A stretch of DNA of 24,203 bases, from NCBI RefSeq assembly GCF_001949145.1, contig NW_019091476.1, forward strand, positions 1,053,324 through 1,077,526, read 5' to 3'. Made by a program: the position numbers and the translations under genes. Shown piece after piece: positions 1-9,604 of the stretch (positions within the stretch are counted from its first letter, which is position 1; each line of letters begins with the position of its first letter). The notes under the pieces are model-generated. The model searched no databases. It was not told where the DNA came from and saw only the letters and a program-made list of their open reading frames with translations. The stretch comes from Acanthaster planci. Taxonomy: Eukaryota > Echinodermata > Asteroidea > Valvatida > Acanthasteridae.

Positions 1-447
1 AACAACACAAGGTCTAACCCACGACCTTCACTCATGGCATCCTTCGCAATCAGCCATGCACTTTTGCCATTCACCCTCAATCCTCCAAAATCCTCCAAAA
101 CCGCCTGAAGGATTTTGGAGAATTGAGGAGGGTTAGGGTTAATACCCCTTAAAGCATTAGGTCATAAGGCCCTATTCACAATTAATGTAGTCTATTTTTA
201 AACCTCCACAGTTACTAAACTACAGTGTTAATCCTTGGTCAAGAAAACATGAGTGCTTCGATCGACAGTAATTTTTGTAACCATACACCACAGCTTCTGA
301 GACAAACATTTGAACCGTTAAGTGCAGATGCTAGATATTTCTTTTATTTTAATTTGTTACCATAGAACTCTAGCTGTTATGGTGTTCTTGGGGTCTGAGG
401 TATTTGGTTCCTAAAGTAGTTTGTTTGCTTGGGTTTTTTCCCCTCAG
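1..447 (+). other. Intron of the TBC1D24-like gene (3' part)
   Basis: No coding sequence is visible here. The stretch ends in a strong pyrimidine tract and CAG acceptor at 445-447, directly before the first recognisable TLDc exon, so it is most likely the end of an intron. Earlier exons of the gene (rest of the TLDc domain, TBC domain) must lie upstream of the window. A 20-bp-stem hairpin sits at 73-133. Confidence 0.6.
73..133. repeat. Imperfect inverted repeat (hairpin) in intron
   Basis: CCTCAATCCTCCAAAATCCT on the left pairs with AGGATTTTGGAG-AATTGAGG on the right around a loop of about 15 bases. The left arm also carries a tandem TCCTCCAAAA duplication. It is probably a small fold-back repeat with no known function. 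Confidence 0.55.
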
Positions 448-668
448 ATCTTTGGGGCTTATCTGTCTTGCCCATGGAGCACCCGTAACAGCTCAGACCT
501 CAAGACTTCCTATTTTGGCAATGGGGAGACCTTCCTATTCTCCATCACACCATGGGAGCAGAGACACTCCTGGGTTGGGCTCAGTGACAGACAAGAGAAG
601 GGTCCGGTGGACACAGCCAGCCAGTTGTTCATGCGGGGAACGAGAGAGTTGCTGTCCATTGGTGGAGG
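448..668 (+). CDS. TBC1D24: TBC1D24-like penultimate coding exon
   Basis: The acceptor is TTTTTTCCCCTCAG before ATC at 448. The exon starts in phase 0 and ends in GG before the donor GTGAGT at 669. It encodes 73 residues plus two bases of a Gly codon, covering the first half of the TLDc domain. Confidence 0.88.
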
Positions 669-1262
669 GTGAGTCTTTGCATTTGTTGGTCAATCTGTAC
701 TGTAAATTCAGGCAGTTTGGATTGAAATTTTAATGAAACAAGCCACAATGTGTGAACCATTATTGAGTAGAATTTTTGTTGATGTTGCTGCTGTGAGCTT
801 AGCTGATGTCTTCTTTTTTTTTATTCTAGTGATGGTGAGGGATTGCATTTAGAGAGTGACATATCAAATGGCTGGAGTGAAACTTGCCGAACATTTGGCA
901 ACCAGCCCTTGGCCAGCAATCGTAACTTTCAGAGTGAGATCATAGAGGTGCTAGCATTCCATGACATGAGGAACACAGAAAACGAGGAGAGGGCAGCCAC
1001 CCAAGCAGACACAGTGACAAAACCCCTGACAGAACCCATGAAACACAAAGACAGTGAGGATACAGCAGACATCGTGACAGCGCTAGAACCAGTAGCAGAG
1101 CTACTGAAAGATTCAGAAGTGGAACCTGCAGCAGAGGCAGTAGAAGAACCGTCAGCAGACCCAGTTGGGGAAGCCCAGAGAGAAACACAAGGGGAGCCAG
1201 CACAGCAAGCAGCGATAGTGGTAACTGATGAGCAACCCCCCTCTGGTGAAAGTGGGGAGTGA
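448..1262 (+). CDS. TBC1D24: TBC1D24-like TLDc-domain protein, 3' end of gene (exons 448-668 and 830-1262)
   Basis: Joining 448-668 to 830-1262 gives 217 residues and a stop. Residues 1 to about 120 read as the TLDc fold: IFGAYLSCPW, then YFGNGETFLFSITP, LLSIGGGDGEGLHLESDIS and CRTFGNQPLASNRNF, ending in EVLAFHD. The spacer before SQLFMRG and the wording of the second half fit TBC1D24 better than OXR1, NCOA7 or MEAK7, as I recall those families. In animals TBC1D24 couples an Arf6/Rab-type TBC domain to the TLDc domain in synaptic vesicle traffic and oxidative-stress protection. The TBC domain would be upstream of the window. After the TLDc end there are about 97 further residues rich in Glu, Ala, Pro and Thr (EPAAEAVEEPSADPVGEA), which the vertebrate protein lacks as far as I recall. 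The domain call is firm. The orthologue assignment is an inference. Confidence 0.82.
830..1262 (+). CDS. TBC1D24: TBC1D24-like last coding exon with acidic tail
   Basis: The acceptor is TTTTTTTTATTCTAG before T at 830, which completes the split Gly codon of the IGGGDG turn. The exon encodes the second half of TLDc (46 residues) and then a low-complexity acidic tail to TGA at 1260-1262. The intron before it is only 161 bp. A Met codon at 843 lies in the other reading frame trace of this exon and is not a start. Confidence 0.88.
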
Positions 1263-2210
1263 GGATAATTGCAGCCTGCTACAGCATACTAAGGAATGTG
1301 CCCCAGCGTTGACCTTTTCATAGGTGATGCCATGCTAAATGTTTGCAAACATTCCACAGTACGAGCAAGCCGATGAATGGGAAATTCAAGATGACCATAC
1401 ACCTATTTGCTGCAGCAACAAGGAAATATTTGATTTGCTTGGCATGTGATGAATTATCCAGTGCAATAACTCATGCTTCAAAAACATCAAATCCATATGC
1501 TGCTATTTTCATGCTTGTCTTTTTTGTTTGACTGAGCTCTGTGAAATAGCCAGTGTGAATGGGTACAATTGTTATGATCCATGCTGTCATTAAGAAATAT
1601 CAACTTTAAGGCGGTCAGTCACCCTTTGACTTTAGGTCATCTGCATAATTAGAGTTACATGTAACAGTGTTTCAAGGCATACTGTACAAGGCATGTGTAA
1701 AAATGGCCTTTGTGCTAAATGAAGAACTGCATGGTGATTATATTTGTCGTGTTTGTAGCTACATGTAATGACGTCTTTGGCATGGATGTGATTGTACTCT
1801 GTGGGACTGTAAGCTCGGAAACAAACCTCATATTAACAGGAAGTCAGACATTATTATATCAGTATTTTCAGGCTTCCTGGGTAAAAGCGTTAGAAACATG
1901 AACGGTGTACAGAACACCAGGGTATACATCACCTCCAAGCATATTGTTTTGGAGTATTTCTACATCTTGGGCAAATGGTAGCCAAACATTCAGTAGAATC
2001 CTCTGGGGTTTATCATTTGGTTTCTGCTGGAGTTTACGTAAACATGACCTTTGGTACAAAGCTTCTCACTGATCATCTTTTGTTCCAGCTGTACTCTCAG
2101 GACTCAGCAGCACCGTTTTTCAGTTTCACCTCTCAAAACCTATCAGCACTTCGGATGAATTGACTTCAAAGGTTACGCTACCTGTAATAAAAGTGTTTAG
2201 TTTCGGGATT
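1263..2210 (+). other. Probable 3' UTR of the TBC1D24-like gene
   Basis: There are no supported exons after the stop at 1262. The first canonical AATAAA on this strand that I see downstream is at 2186-2191 and is followed by GTGTTTAG, a GT-rich stretch. This would give a 3' UTR of about 0.9 kb. Transcript data would decide. Confidence 0.35.
2186..2191 (+). terminator. Candidate polyadenylation signal AATAAA
   Basis: A canonical hexamer lies 924 bases after the TBC1D24-like stop codon, with a GT-rich downstream element. It is the first AATAAA seen on this strand after the stop. Confidence 0.35.
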
Positions 2211-2339
2211 TTGAAGGGCCAAATGTCGAGTGCAAGGAAGTATTGCTTATAGAGTACTTGGTACGTTTGCTTCCTCTGACGGATGGAAAAAAGTAGTCCA
2301 TACTGGCAACATGAAGGCTTTAGAATTGGAAATAGGGTA

Positions 2340-2407
2340 ATACATGTACATACATTTACATGTTTGTACATGTATGTACATGTACATGTATGTTAATGTA
2401 TGTACAT
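2340..2407. repeat. TACATGTA-type simple repeat
   Basis: This is an interrupted array of ACATGT/GTACAT words (tacatgtacatac, gtacatgtatgtacatgtac). The unit is its own reverse complement, so the array is palindromic at many registers. Confidence 0.8.
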
Positions 2408-2485
2408 ATAATAGTGCTATTTTGGGGTGGTTCTTTGGCTGTTTTGGGGCACATGCTGTATACAATTATTTAATCAGCTAGACAT

Positions 2486-2575
2486 TCAAGATTCAAATAA
2501 CTTTATTATCCCTCCAGAGGAAATTGGGATGGCCTTCTGGATACAATATAAATACACCAAGAATACAAACTAAAA
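2486..2575 (-). mobile_element. Possible 3' tail of a non-LTR retroelement
   Basis: On the minus strand this reads AATTTCCTCTGGAGGGATAA followed by TAAAGTTATTTGAATC. That resembles the 3' ends of L2/CR1-like elements, which often close with a short GGAT hairpin and an AATAAAGT tail. No coding remnant is attached. This is inferred from pattern only. Confidence 0.3.
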
Positions 2576-3279
2576 ACCCATTAGTCTAAAAATGTAAAAT
2601 ACAAACCTACCAACACACCTGAGGAATATTGAGAACATGGTGTCTTTCATGTTTGGTCTGAAGGTGCATCTGTTCTCCCTGTACATTGTTGATATTTGAT
2701 GGAACAAAGGAATGTGAAAAGTAGTACATTGTACTTGATGATGGCTGAAAACATCCTGACTTTTACAGTGTATGTACATTTGTATTGCGTAAACAGGTGT
2801 CCAAGGGAGCTGTTGAGGTTGTATGATCTCATTTTTATAGTAGGAAATATAAGTGATTTCAAATTCTTATAAATTGTACATACACCTGTTGGTTTTAATG
2901 GTTTCAGAAACTAGTGTTAATTATTTTTCTTTTTTCAGAGAGCAGTGGTCATGGTATGGCACGCGTACCTTGAGAGAGTTGTTACCTCATGTGGGTAGAG
3001 CATATCTTCAATTTTGTAATCAGAATTTTGTAGACGGAATTCCGTTAAGCATGCACATGCCTTGGAATGGGGCATTGTACACGTATTTTCATATTATATT
3101 GCACTACCCTGGCTTTCTGTCGAGGCATGCTGTGAACCACATATTATTTTTATTTTAATTTCTGGCAATGACACCAAGGTTTCCTCAACTGAGCACCTTA
3201 GGCACTGTAAGCTCACAATTAGTCTTGAAGAAATCTGTAGATATGAGACAGGGAGAAGCAGTTACAGTTTTAGAGGTGG

Positions 3280-3440
3280 GAGGAAAACCCCAGAGGAATA
3301 TTCTGGGAAAAACCCACAGAATCAGGTAGGGACTGAAAACCCAATCCACGTGTGGACCGGGGCGGGAATTGAACCAGGGACTACAGAGATGGAAGGCAAG
3401 GAAAGAATTACTGCTTCAACCTGACCCCTGCACCGTATGG
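3280..3440 (-). mobile_element. tRNA-like SINE-like repeat, copy 1 (reverse orientation)
   Basis: On the minus strand it contains a Pol III B-box-like CTGGTTCAATTCCCGCCC, then GGGTTTTCAGTCCCT and GGGGTTTTCCTCCCACC. The same blocks in the same order and similar spacing occur at 10250-10345 on the plus strand. A shared B-box-like head and a common body point to a tRNA-derived SINE family. The A box is not clear in this copy and the ends are not defined. Confidence 0.6.
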
Positions 3441-3929
3441 ATAGTGAATGCGACAGTAGGGAGTGCTGTTGCCATGAAATTCACTTGTGCTGTTCTGTCC
3501 ATTAATTAGTCAAACTTGTGTTGGACAATTGCAGGTATGGTTCCAATGGTGCACATGTACTCTGTACAACTGTATATTTGGAATGATTTCCAGGGGGACC
3601 AAAGTATTATTTATTTGTGTTAAAACTATTTCAAATGAAGTTTAGGTGTGTGATTTCATCATTATTTGCTGTTTTCAACAAAACCAAACCAACTCTGAGC
3701 AGAAAAGCCATTTTGTGCTTTGTAGAGTAGCAAGTAACAGTCAAGCATTTCTTGTGTGGTGGTTCGTATTACATGTACATGTATATGTGAGTTTGGAGAT
3801 GCTTGATAATGGCCATGTTTCTTTGTATAAATCCCATAGCAATACAAATAAGTACATATACATGTACATTTTTTGTACCTTTTTTTTACTGAAGACATGC
3901 CAGTATGGGGCAGCGCTAACATCTGGGAG

Positions 3930-4100
3930 TTTCACAAAATGGCAACCACACCGTGCTGATGAAAACAACTGCAGTGAGCGCACGCGTACCTACTGATCAA
4001 AGAAAAGATTGTGTCACCTGATCCTCCAACTGGCTGGTACGTGCGTACGTCGTCATGGTTGCTGTTTGCACCGGTGCGGTACCTGCCATTTTGCGAGAAT
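3930..4100. repeat. Fold-back element with about 65-bp imperfect arms
   Basis: The left arm contains CAAAATGGC near 3935-3943 and the right arm the matching GCCATTTTG at 4085-4093. Further in, GCACGCGTACC at 3979-3989 pairs with GGTACGTGCGTACG at 4036-4049. The loop is about 45 bases. The block is richer in CpG than its surroundings. No clear target-site duplication was found. Confidence 0.55.
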
Positions 4101-5045
4101 CCTGGATATCCACGCTGCCCCATACATGTATCAATGCACCAAAGGCTTATAAGACAAGAGTCTATTGATCACTTGGGCTGTTGGACATTCACATCATGAT
4201 TCAAAGTCCTCAAAGGATTTGGTAATAGTTGTGTTGAAGTGGATTAGAAACTGAGATATAAGAACTGTTATGGAAAGTACCTGTAATTTTAATCCGTGTG
4301 TGAGGTGATATTGCCAACATGTTTGGGTATCATTAACTTTCTGCATGGATACCAGAACAAAGAGTCAAATTCATTGAATTGCTTCGTACACTGTACATGT
4401 ACATGTGACATCTCACAAAATGAAATTGTGGTTAAAGTTAAGTCATAACTGGAAACCTGGCTTCCTTTTTTCTTGATGAAGACATGCAGATTCCCCAAGA
4501 GAGAGTCTGATATTCTGCTGGCATAACCCATATGCCATGAGAGTGCATGTTGGTTTCAAACTTGTACACGAATACATACTCCGAGTTCCAAGTTTGCATG
4601 AGTTTTGAATATGTTGACCCTGAAGACATACAGACAACAGATAGGCAGCCTTTCTTGCGTGTATATCAAGGCAGGGATACATACAGGTTCATGAGGCCCT
4701 GTGCAGACTCATATCAGGTTTTGATAGCTTGAAATTCGGCTGGATTAGAGTGACTAGTTAGTAACATGTTATGTCTTCGGAAGAAGTTTGCCAAATTCAG
4801 TGAAGTTCACAGAATTACATGTACCACTATAACTTTTAAAAAGTCCGGTCTCCTATACCTCATTGTTTTAGGAGCATTTTACATACATGTACATCATGCC
4901 TGAATGTGATGAATAGACATACGCGTATCAGAGAATAAGTCTGAGGAGTACAGTCGACACAGAATTTGGAACATTTCAGAATTTGTTCGGTGCAAATAAG
5001 TGCATGCATTTTAAGACTTGAAGGTTTTCATGGTGAAAGAAACTA

Positions 5046-5127
5046 GATGAGTAAAATGATAGCAGTTTCACCATGTCACTACATTTGTTGTCACCTTCTT
5101 GGTGCAACCACTATCATTTTACACATC
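5046..5127. ncRNA. MicroRNA-precursor-sized hairpin (unclassified)
   Basis: The sequence at 5051-5073 matches the reverse complement of 5100-5122 over 23 positions with about four mismatches. The first 12 bases (GTAAAATGATAG) match perfectly. The loop is 26 bases, and pairing continues weakly outward (GATGA with ACATC). Size and shape fit a microRNA precursor, but a small fold-back repeat would look the same. No known microRNA was recognised. Confidence 0.3.
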
Positions 5128-7406
5128 TTGCATGCATTTTTCTCCCTCTAGTTTTCAGAGTTCTTTAATTTGATGGATGTCTTCTTGAAACTGTCTTCTT
5201 GGAATACAAAGGAAAGCCATCATACCATCAGTTGTACATGTACATGTATGGGATTGAGAGTTTTACATGTACCCTGACATTGTCAATTAATGGTTACTAC
5301 CATTCTCTGCTGTTATTATGGCAAACTAATGATCAGATCAGCTCACTATATTTTTGTCACTTGTTGATAGATTTGGTTTATTCCATTCTTTGTGGTCTAT
5401 GCTGATCATGTGCCCCTTAGTGAGCCAAGTAATTAATTATGGCAACTACATGTATCCTAGGTCAATTTAAAAAAGTAACAGTATTACATGGAAGGGTTCT
5501 GCACTCATGTAAATATATAGATGTATGCATCCATGTTAGTTTTGTGTCATAGGTTAACTATGCTATGCAAATGTAATGGAAGTGTGTTCATGTCAAAGCA
5601 ATAAATAATATAGCAATGTTTAAAATTAGTATGGAAAGTAATAATTCACTGCAGCTTGCAATTTGCATCACTTGTTTGAATCAGCAGAAGTGTTTGTACA
5701 AGTATAACACATTTGAAAGTATTAAATATAGGTGTCATTGTAATGCTGTATACATGTAAGTATCGGGAAGGTTTTGGTTTGACTCCAAATTGGGATAAAA
5801 GAGGAACTTACTGGCTGCTTACGTTTCATCATTTCAGTTGAAATCTTGTGTTCACTGAATAAAAGAAAACTTATTTTTGCAAATTTATTTTTCTGGAGAT
5901 TCGGTGGCTGTTTTGTACATGTAGGTTGTTGCATAATTACATATGGCTTGTCATGGTGAAGATTTTATTGTGTCAGTGATTTAGTTTTTGGAATTCAGTA
6001 ATGAGCTTGCTTTAAGGCGCAACACAAAAGTGAAAGTCGAAGCAGAAGACTCACATGGGTGTTGTTCAGCACAGATGTAGGCTTGTGTGCCATACCACCA
6101 GTAATGTCTGAATAAGGAATATGCTTGTGTAGAATGAGACACATGGTGCCAGGGGTTTTGTCTTTCCCTTTTGGGAGGTAATTGTTTGTTATTGAAATTT
6201 ATTTGTAATTTGTAACCTCTTGAAAACTAGAACATAGTGCCAAATTTGAAGGAGTCAAACGTGTACATGTGTATGTATATGTAATCGGTTCCATTCAAAC
6301 ATGCCATACATGTCATATGACCTGCATACACACATAAATGAGCTTGTGGAAAAGCATTTTCCTCTCAAATCTTTTTATATATATAAATTGTGGAAGTGAA
6401 TTTCCTTTTGGAAAGGGCTCTGAATTACTTTTATCATTGTTTTTTGTCATGTTGAGGTTTCCCTTAATTCATTGTAATTCAGTATTGTATTTGTATATTT
6501 TTACCAGAAGTGTGGTGTCAGGCTGATCTTGCCTGAAAATTATGTGGATCTCTTGAAGAAAAAAAAAAGGTGGAAATAAGAATGCTGCAAAGCTGGTGTT
6601 CTCAGAGAAATGTAAGTTGATTTTACAGTCCAAACACAGTATTATTTTCACATGTTCCAGACAAGGCACTGGACGTGTTTTCCAAAGAAAGCTTAAGAAC
6701 ACTGTTGTCTTTGTATGTATGGCTAAAGATATTCGGTGGCATGTGGACCAGTGATGTGAGTTTGAGCTGTATGTACAAGGAAAATACTAAAAGTTGTGGA
6801 ATACTGGTAACTATGGAAACTATTATGGGCTTACTCATGTAGCTGAATTAAAACACTACCACAATCAATTCAATATTGTGTAGAATTGTTTGGATTTTAA
6901 TTGAAACTATTTAGGGGCTACATGTTCAAATGCAGTTATCTTACATTCAGGGCTACAAACCCTCATCAGTGAGTGTTGGTGCTCATGCACTGTACCCCCA
7001 TACCCATGGGGAATCCTAACACAGATGAAATAAAATGGAGAACAAGTCACTTGCTCAACACTTCAATGTCCTGTCCTAAGCAATGAACACCTTCAAGCTC
7101 TTTTTCTGGTGAACAAATATGACCAAAAATAAGCTTCCAGTGCTGTAACTATACCAATGTATATATTCCAACGTTCATCTCTCAGTGTTGACGGCCCTCT
7201 ACATATACATGTGCTGCACAATACAAATTTAACACGATTTATGGGTGGATAATAGATTTGAGCTCCCCAAGGTATTGAAATTGAAAAATTACTGGACGCT
7301 CCCTTGGACAACCACTGACAGGAAACCATATTGTCATTTCACCATACCTCAGACTTATTCAGGCGCGATTAAAATTTCAGGGAAAGGGAACAAGGGAAAG
7401 GCAGCA

Positions 7407-7652
7407 GGGTCATTCTATAAATTTGGGGTCCATTTTTTGTGTGTCCCTGTCACATCTGACAAAGAACCTTGCATGTTTGGAACACTGTCCTTAATTTCCA
7501 AGAGTGGTTAGGCAACTCAAAATACCTGCCAAACAAATGAATGCAGCCAAAACTCAACTTCAATTTTATTTCCATGTCAATATTCCCAGGTCAGGTGTAA
7601 CAGGGACGCCAAAAATGTCACACTTTTGGAACCCAAATTTATAGAATGGCCC
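7407..7652. mobile_element. Fold-back MITE-like element flanked by AGCA
   Basis: The element starts GGGTCATTCTATAAATTTGG and ends CCAAATTTATAGAATGGCCC, so the termini are about 20-bp inverted repeats with one mismatch. Pairing resumes inside: GTCCCTGTCACATCTGAC on the left against GTCAGGTGTAACAGGGAC on the right. AGCA occurs directly outside both ends (7403-7406 and 7653-7656), consistent with a 4-bp target duplication. There is no coding capacity, so it is non-autonomous. Confidence 0.6.
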
Positions 7653-7889
7653 AGCAGGTACAATGTAATGTACTCGTGCCACCATCAGTTCATTGTTTAG
7701 TGTGCATATACATGTACATGTAGCACATACATGTAGCTAGGGTGGTGTTTATGTGTGTACTTCACCCATGAAACAGTTCAGTACTAGCACATACATGTAT
7801 TTGACCTGTGTGCACACCTGGTGAACTGTAACAGCTAAAGTAGCAACTGGCACTGACATGATGAATGGATAAGATCATGAATATTTATG

Positions 7890-8290
7890 AGGTAGGATAA
7901 ATAAGACTTGCAAGTTGAATTTGAAGAAAATCTGGTACAATGAGTTCTTTAAATTCGCGTGAACATAATTTGAATTCTCCATACTAAAGACACTGTTGCT
8001 ATGTTATACCTTGTAATTCGGGGCAAGCTGTTGCTTTAACATGTTTAAGAGATGCCTCGCACCAACCAATACACTCTTTTCAATGGATAAAAATGGGCAC
8101 AAAGGAACCAGTCCATTCCAGATATGGCAGTCACTGTGCCAAAGCTTTCCCCCATCATAAGGTAAATCATGTACATAACAACAGTGTTTTTAGTCTGGGG
8201 AATTCAAATTAATTAATATGCACTCAGACAGCTTAATGTACCAGATTTTATTCAAATTTAACTCTCAAAAGGCTTATTAAAATAGGACAT
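7890..8290. repeat. Long imperfect inverted repeat, about 400 bp
   Basis: Left-arm blocks AAAATCTGGTACAATGAG, AATTTGAATTCTCCATACTA and ACACTGTTGCTATGT recur in reverse-complement order near 8233-8263 and 8170-8215. The right-arm equivalents read CTTAATGTACCAGATTTT, GTCTGGGGAATTCAAATT and ACATAACAACAGTGT. Inner pairing (CTTGTAATTCGGGGCAAGC with GCTTTCCCCCATCATAAG) leaves a loop of about 100 bases. It is probably an old inverted duplication or a decayed transposon. Confidence 0.55.
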
Positions 8291-8911
8291 TTTGGTTAAT
8301 GCTTAATACCTGTCCTGCATATATGTAAATAAGGGCATTGGTTGCAGAAGAAAGTGTCATCCACATCAGACAGTTTCACTGAACTCTGTAGGAACACACA
8401 TGCAAATTTAGCACACACTCTGCCTCTACACATGGACTCATCCCATGTCCAAATCCCCTCCTTCCCAACATACATGTATTTAAGTACCATTTCCACAGAC
8501 GTAGGTAAATCATGTCATGCTACAATTCCCTTTGGCTATCTCAAACAACTCCATCTCCTTACAAGATGGCCTTTCAAAATACTGCCTTCTATTGCCAATT
8601 CATCGGTGAATTTTTTTCAGTAGCCCAATTCCCATCTCATGAAAAATGTAGATACACTCTCCTGGAATTCTGCACACAACATGAAATGGGTATGGTTATG
8701 ATTACAGGGTTGACAAGATCAGGAAGGTAAGCTGGGAGGAAGTTGGGGCAACATCTGATGTACTGTACTTTACGTGTATAAAAGTGCTTTAGGCATTCCC
8801 ATGTCGCGAGAGGTTAGTACTGACCAAATGTTTCAATTATGAATTGATTTGGGAAATGGACTGCTCTACAAAAAGTGAAAAGCACATAACAATACTGTAA
8901 AAAACCCATCA

Positions 8912-8917
8912 TTTAAT
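8912..8917 (-). terminator. Candidate polyadenylation signal (ATTAAA) for the minus-strand gene
   Basis: The common variant hexamer ATTAAA lies about 600 bases past the stop codon at 9521-9523 on the minus strand. A canonical AATAAA occurs further on at 8252-8247. Either could end the transcript, and sequence alone does not decide. Confidence 0.25.
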
Positions 8918-9520
8918 AAACAGAATGGGCTCTATGTACACAAAATGAAAATAGCATACATGTTCAATGTAGGTTGATTTGAATGTAGGCAATGTCTTGT
9001 TAAGAAGATCATGAGATTGACGTTAACGTCTGTATTCCATCCCCTAAACTCCCATGCAAAGCTATCTTTGCAATAAGGTACCACAAATGTTTGTGCCACA
9101 TTACATATGGTTTATAATTTCTTCAACTGAAACACAATGTTCGAGCAAACCTTTTCAGGAAATATTCTCTACAGAAGAATTCAAGTAGATAAAACCACTT
9201 ATAATTAGCATTAATGGTTGATATCACCTACAGGTGTGTGTTTCGTATACAAATGATTTTCCTAGTGCACACGCTACTATATGATATGTTCCTTTCTTTA
9301 ACCACGTTCTGTAAGGGGAACTGTGAGATTTTTGTTCATGAGAAATTTATGGAAAGCCAAGGATTCTTACATGTTGCTCAAAAAAGCTTTTCCTTCATGT
9401 CCCGACAGAAATCCTGGATACCTAATGTGGCACCACTGTTCACAAGTCTCTAATTCCAACATCAGCCCAAATCCCGTAGATTAGAAATGTTTTCCATTGC
9501 CATGGTGATGACCTGTCCTG

Positions 9521-9604
9521 CTACCTCTTGACTGGAATGCTAAGTAGATTCTCCAGATGCTCAATTTCTTCTAGTACTGATTCTTCAGTCTTGAGTTTGG
9601 TAAG
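9521..9604 (-). CDS. PYM/eIF2A-like gene, last coding exon
   Basis: The acceptor is CTTGTTGGCAG before CTT at 9604. It encodes LTKLKTEESVLEEIEHLENL and LSIPVKR, then TAG. The pattern of Leu and Glu matches the closing helix of PYM and eIF2A (LxKI...LxxELEDLEL). Confidence 0.8.
   Translation of the reverse strand, partial: LTKLKTEESVLEEIEHLENLLSIPVKR

Larger units (their letters stand above)
2408..9520. other. Intergenic region between two convergent genes; no gene seen
   Basis: Both strands hold only short, unsupported reading frames with no recognisable domains. Visible structure is limited to dispersed TACATGTA words, a SINE-like copy at 3280-3440, fold-backs at 3930-4100, 7407-7652 and about 7890-8290, and a hairpin at 5046-5127. 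The 3' UTRs of both flanking genes probably extend into its ends. Confidence 0.6.

Noticed and set aside
940-1203. Minus-strand 87-codon leucine-rich open frame
   Set aside because: It is the antisense shadow of the Glu/Ala/Pro-rich tail of the TBC1D24-like gene.
2853-3158. Open frame of 101 codons containing EQWSWYGTRTLRELLPHVG after a strong acceptor-like TTTTCTTTTTTCAG, with a donor-like GTAGAG downstream
   Set aside because: A short exon at about 2940-2990 is possible, but the peptide matches nothing I recognise, no partner exon is visible, and it lies beyond the stop of the TBC1D24-like gene.
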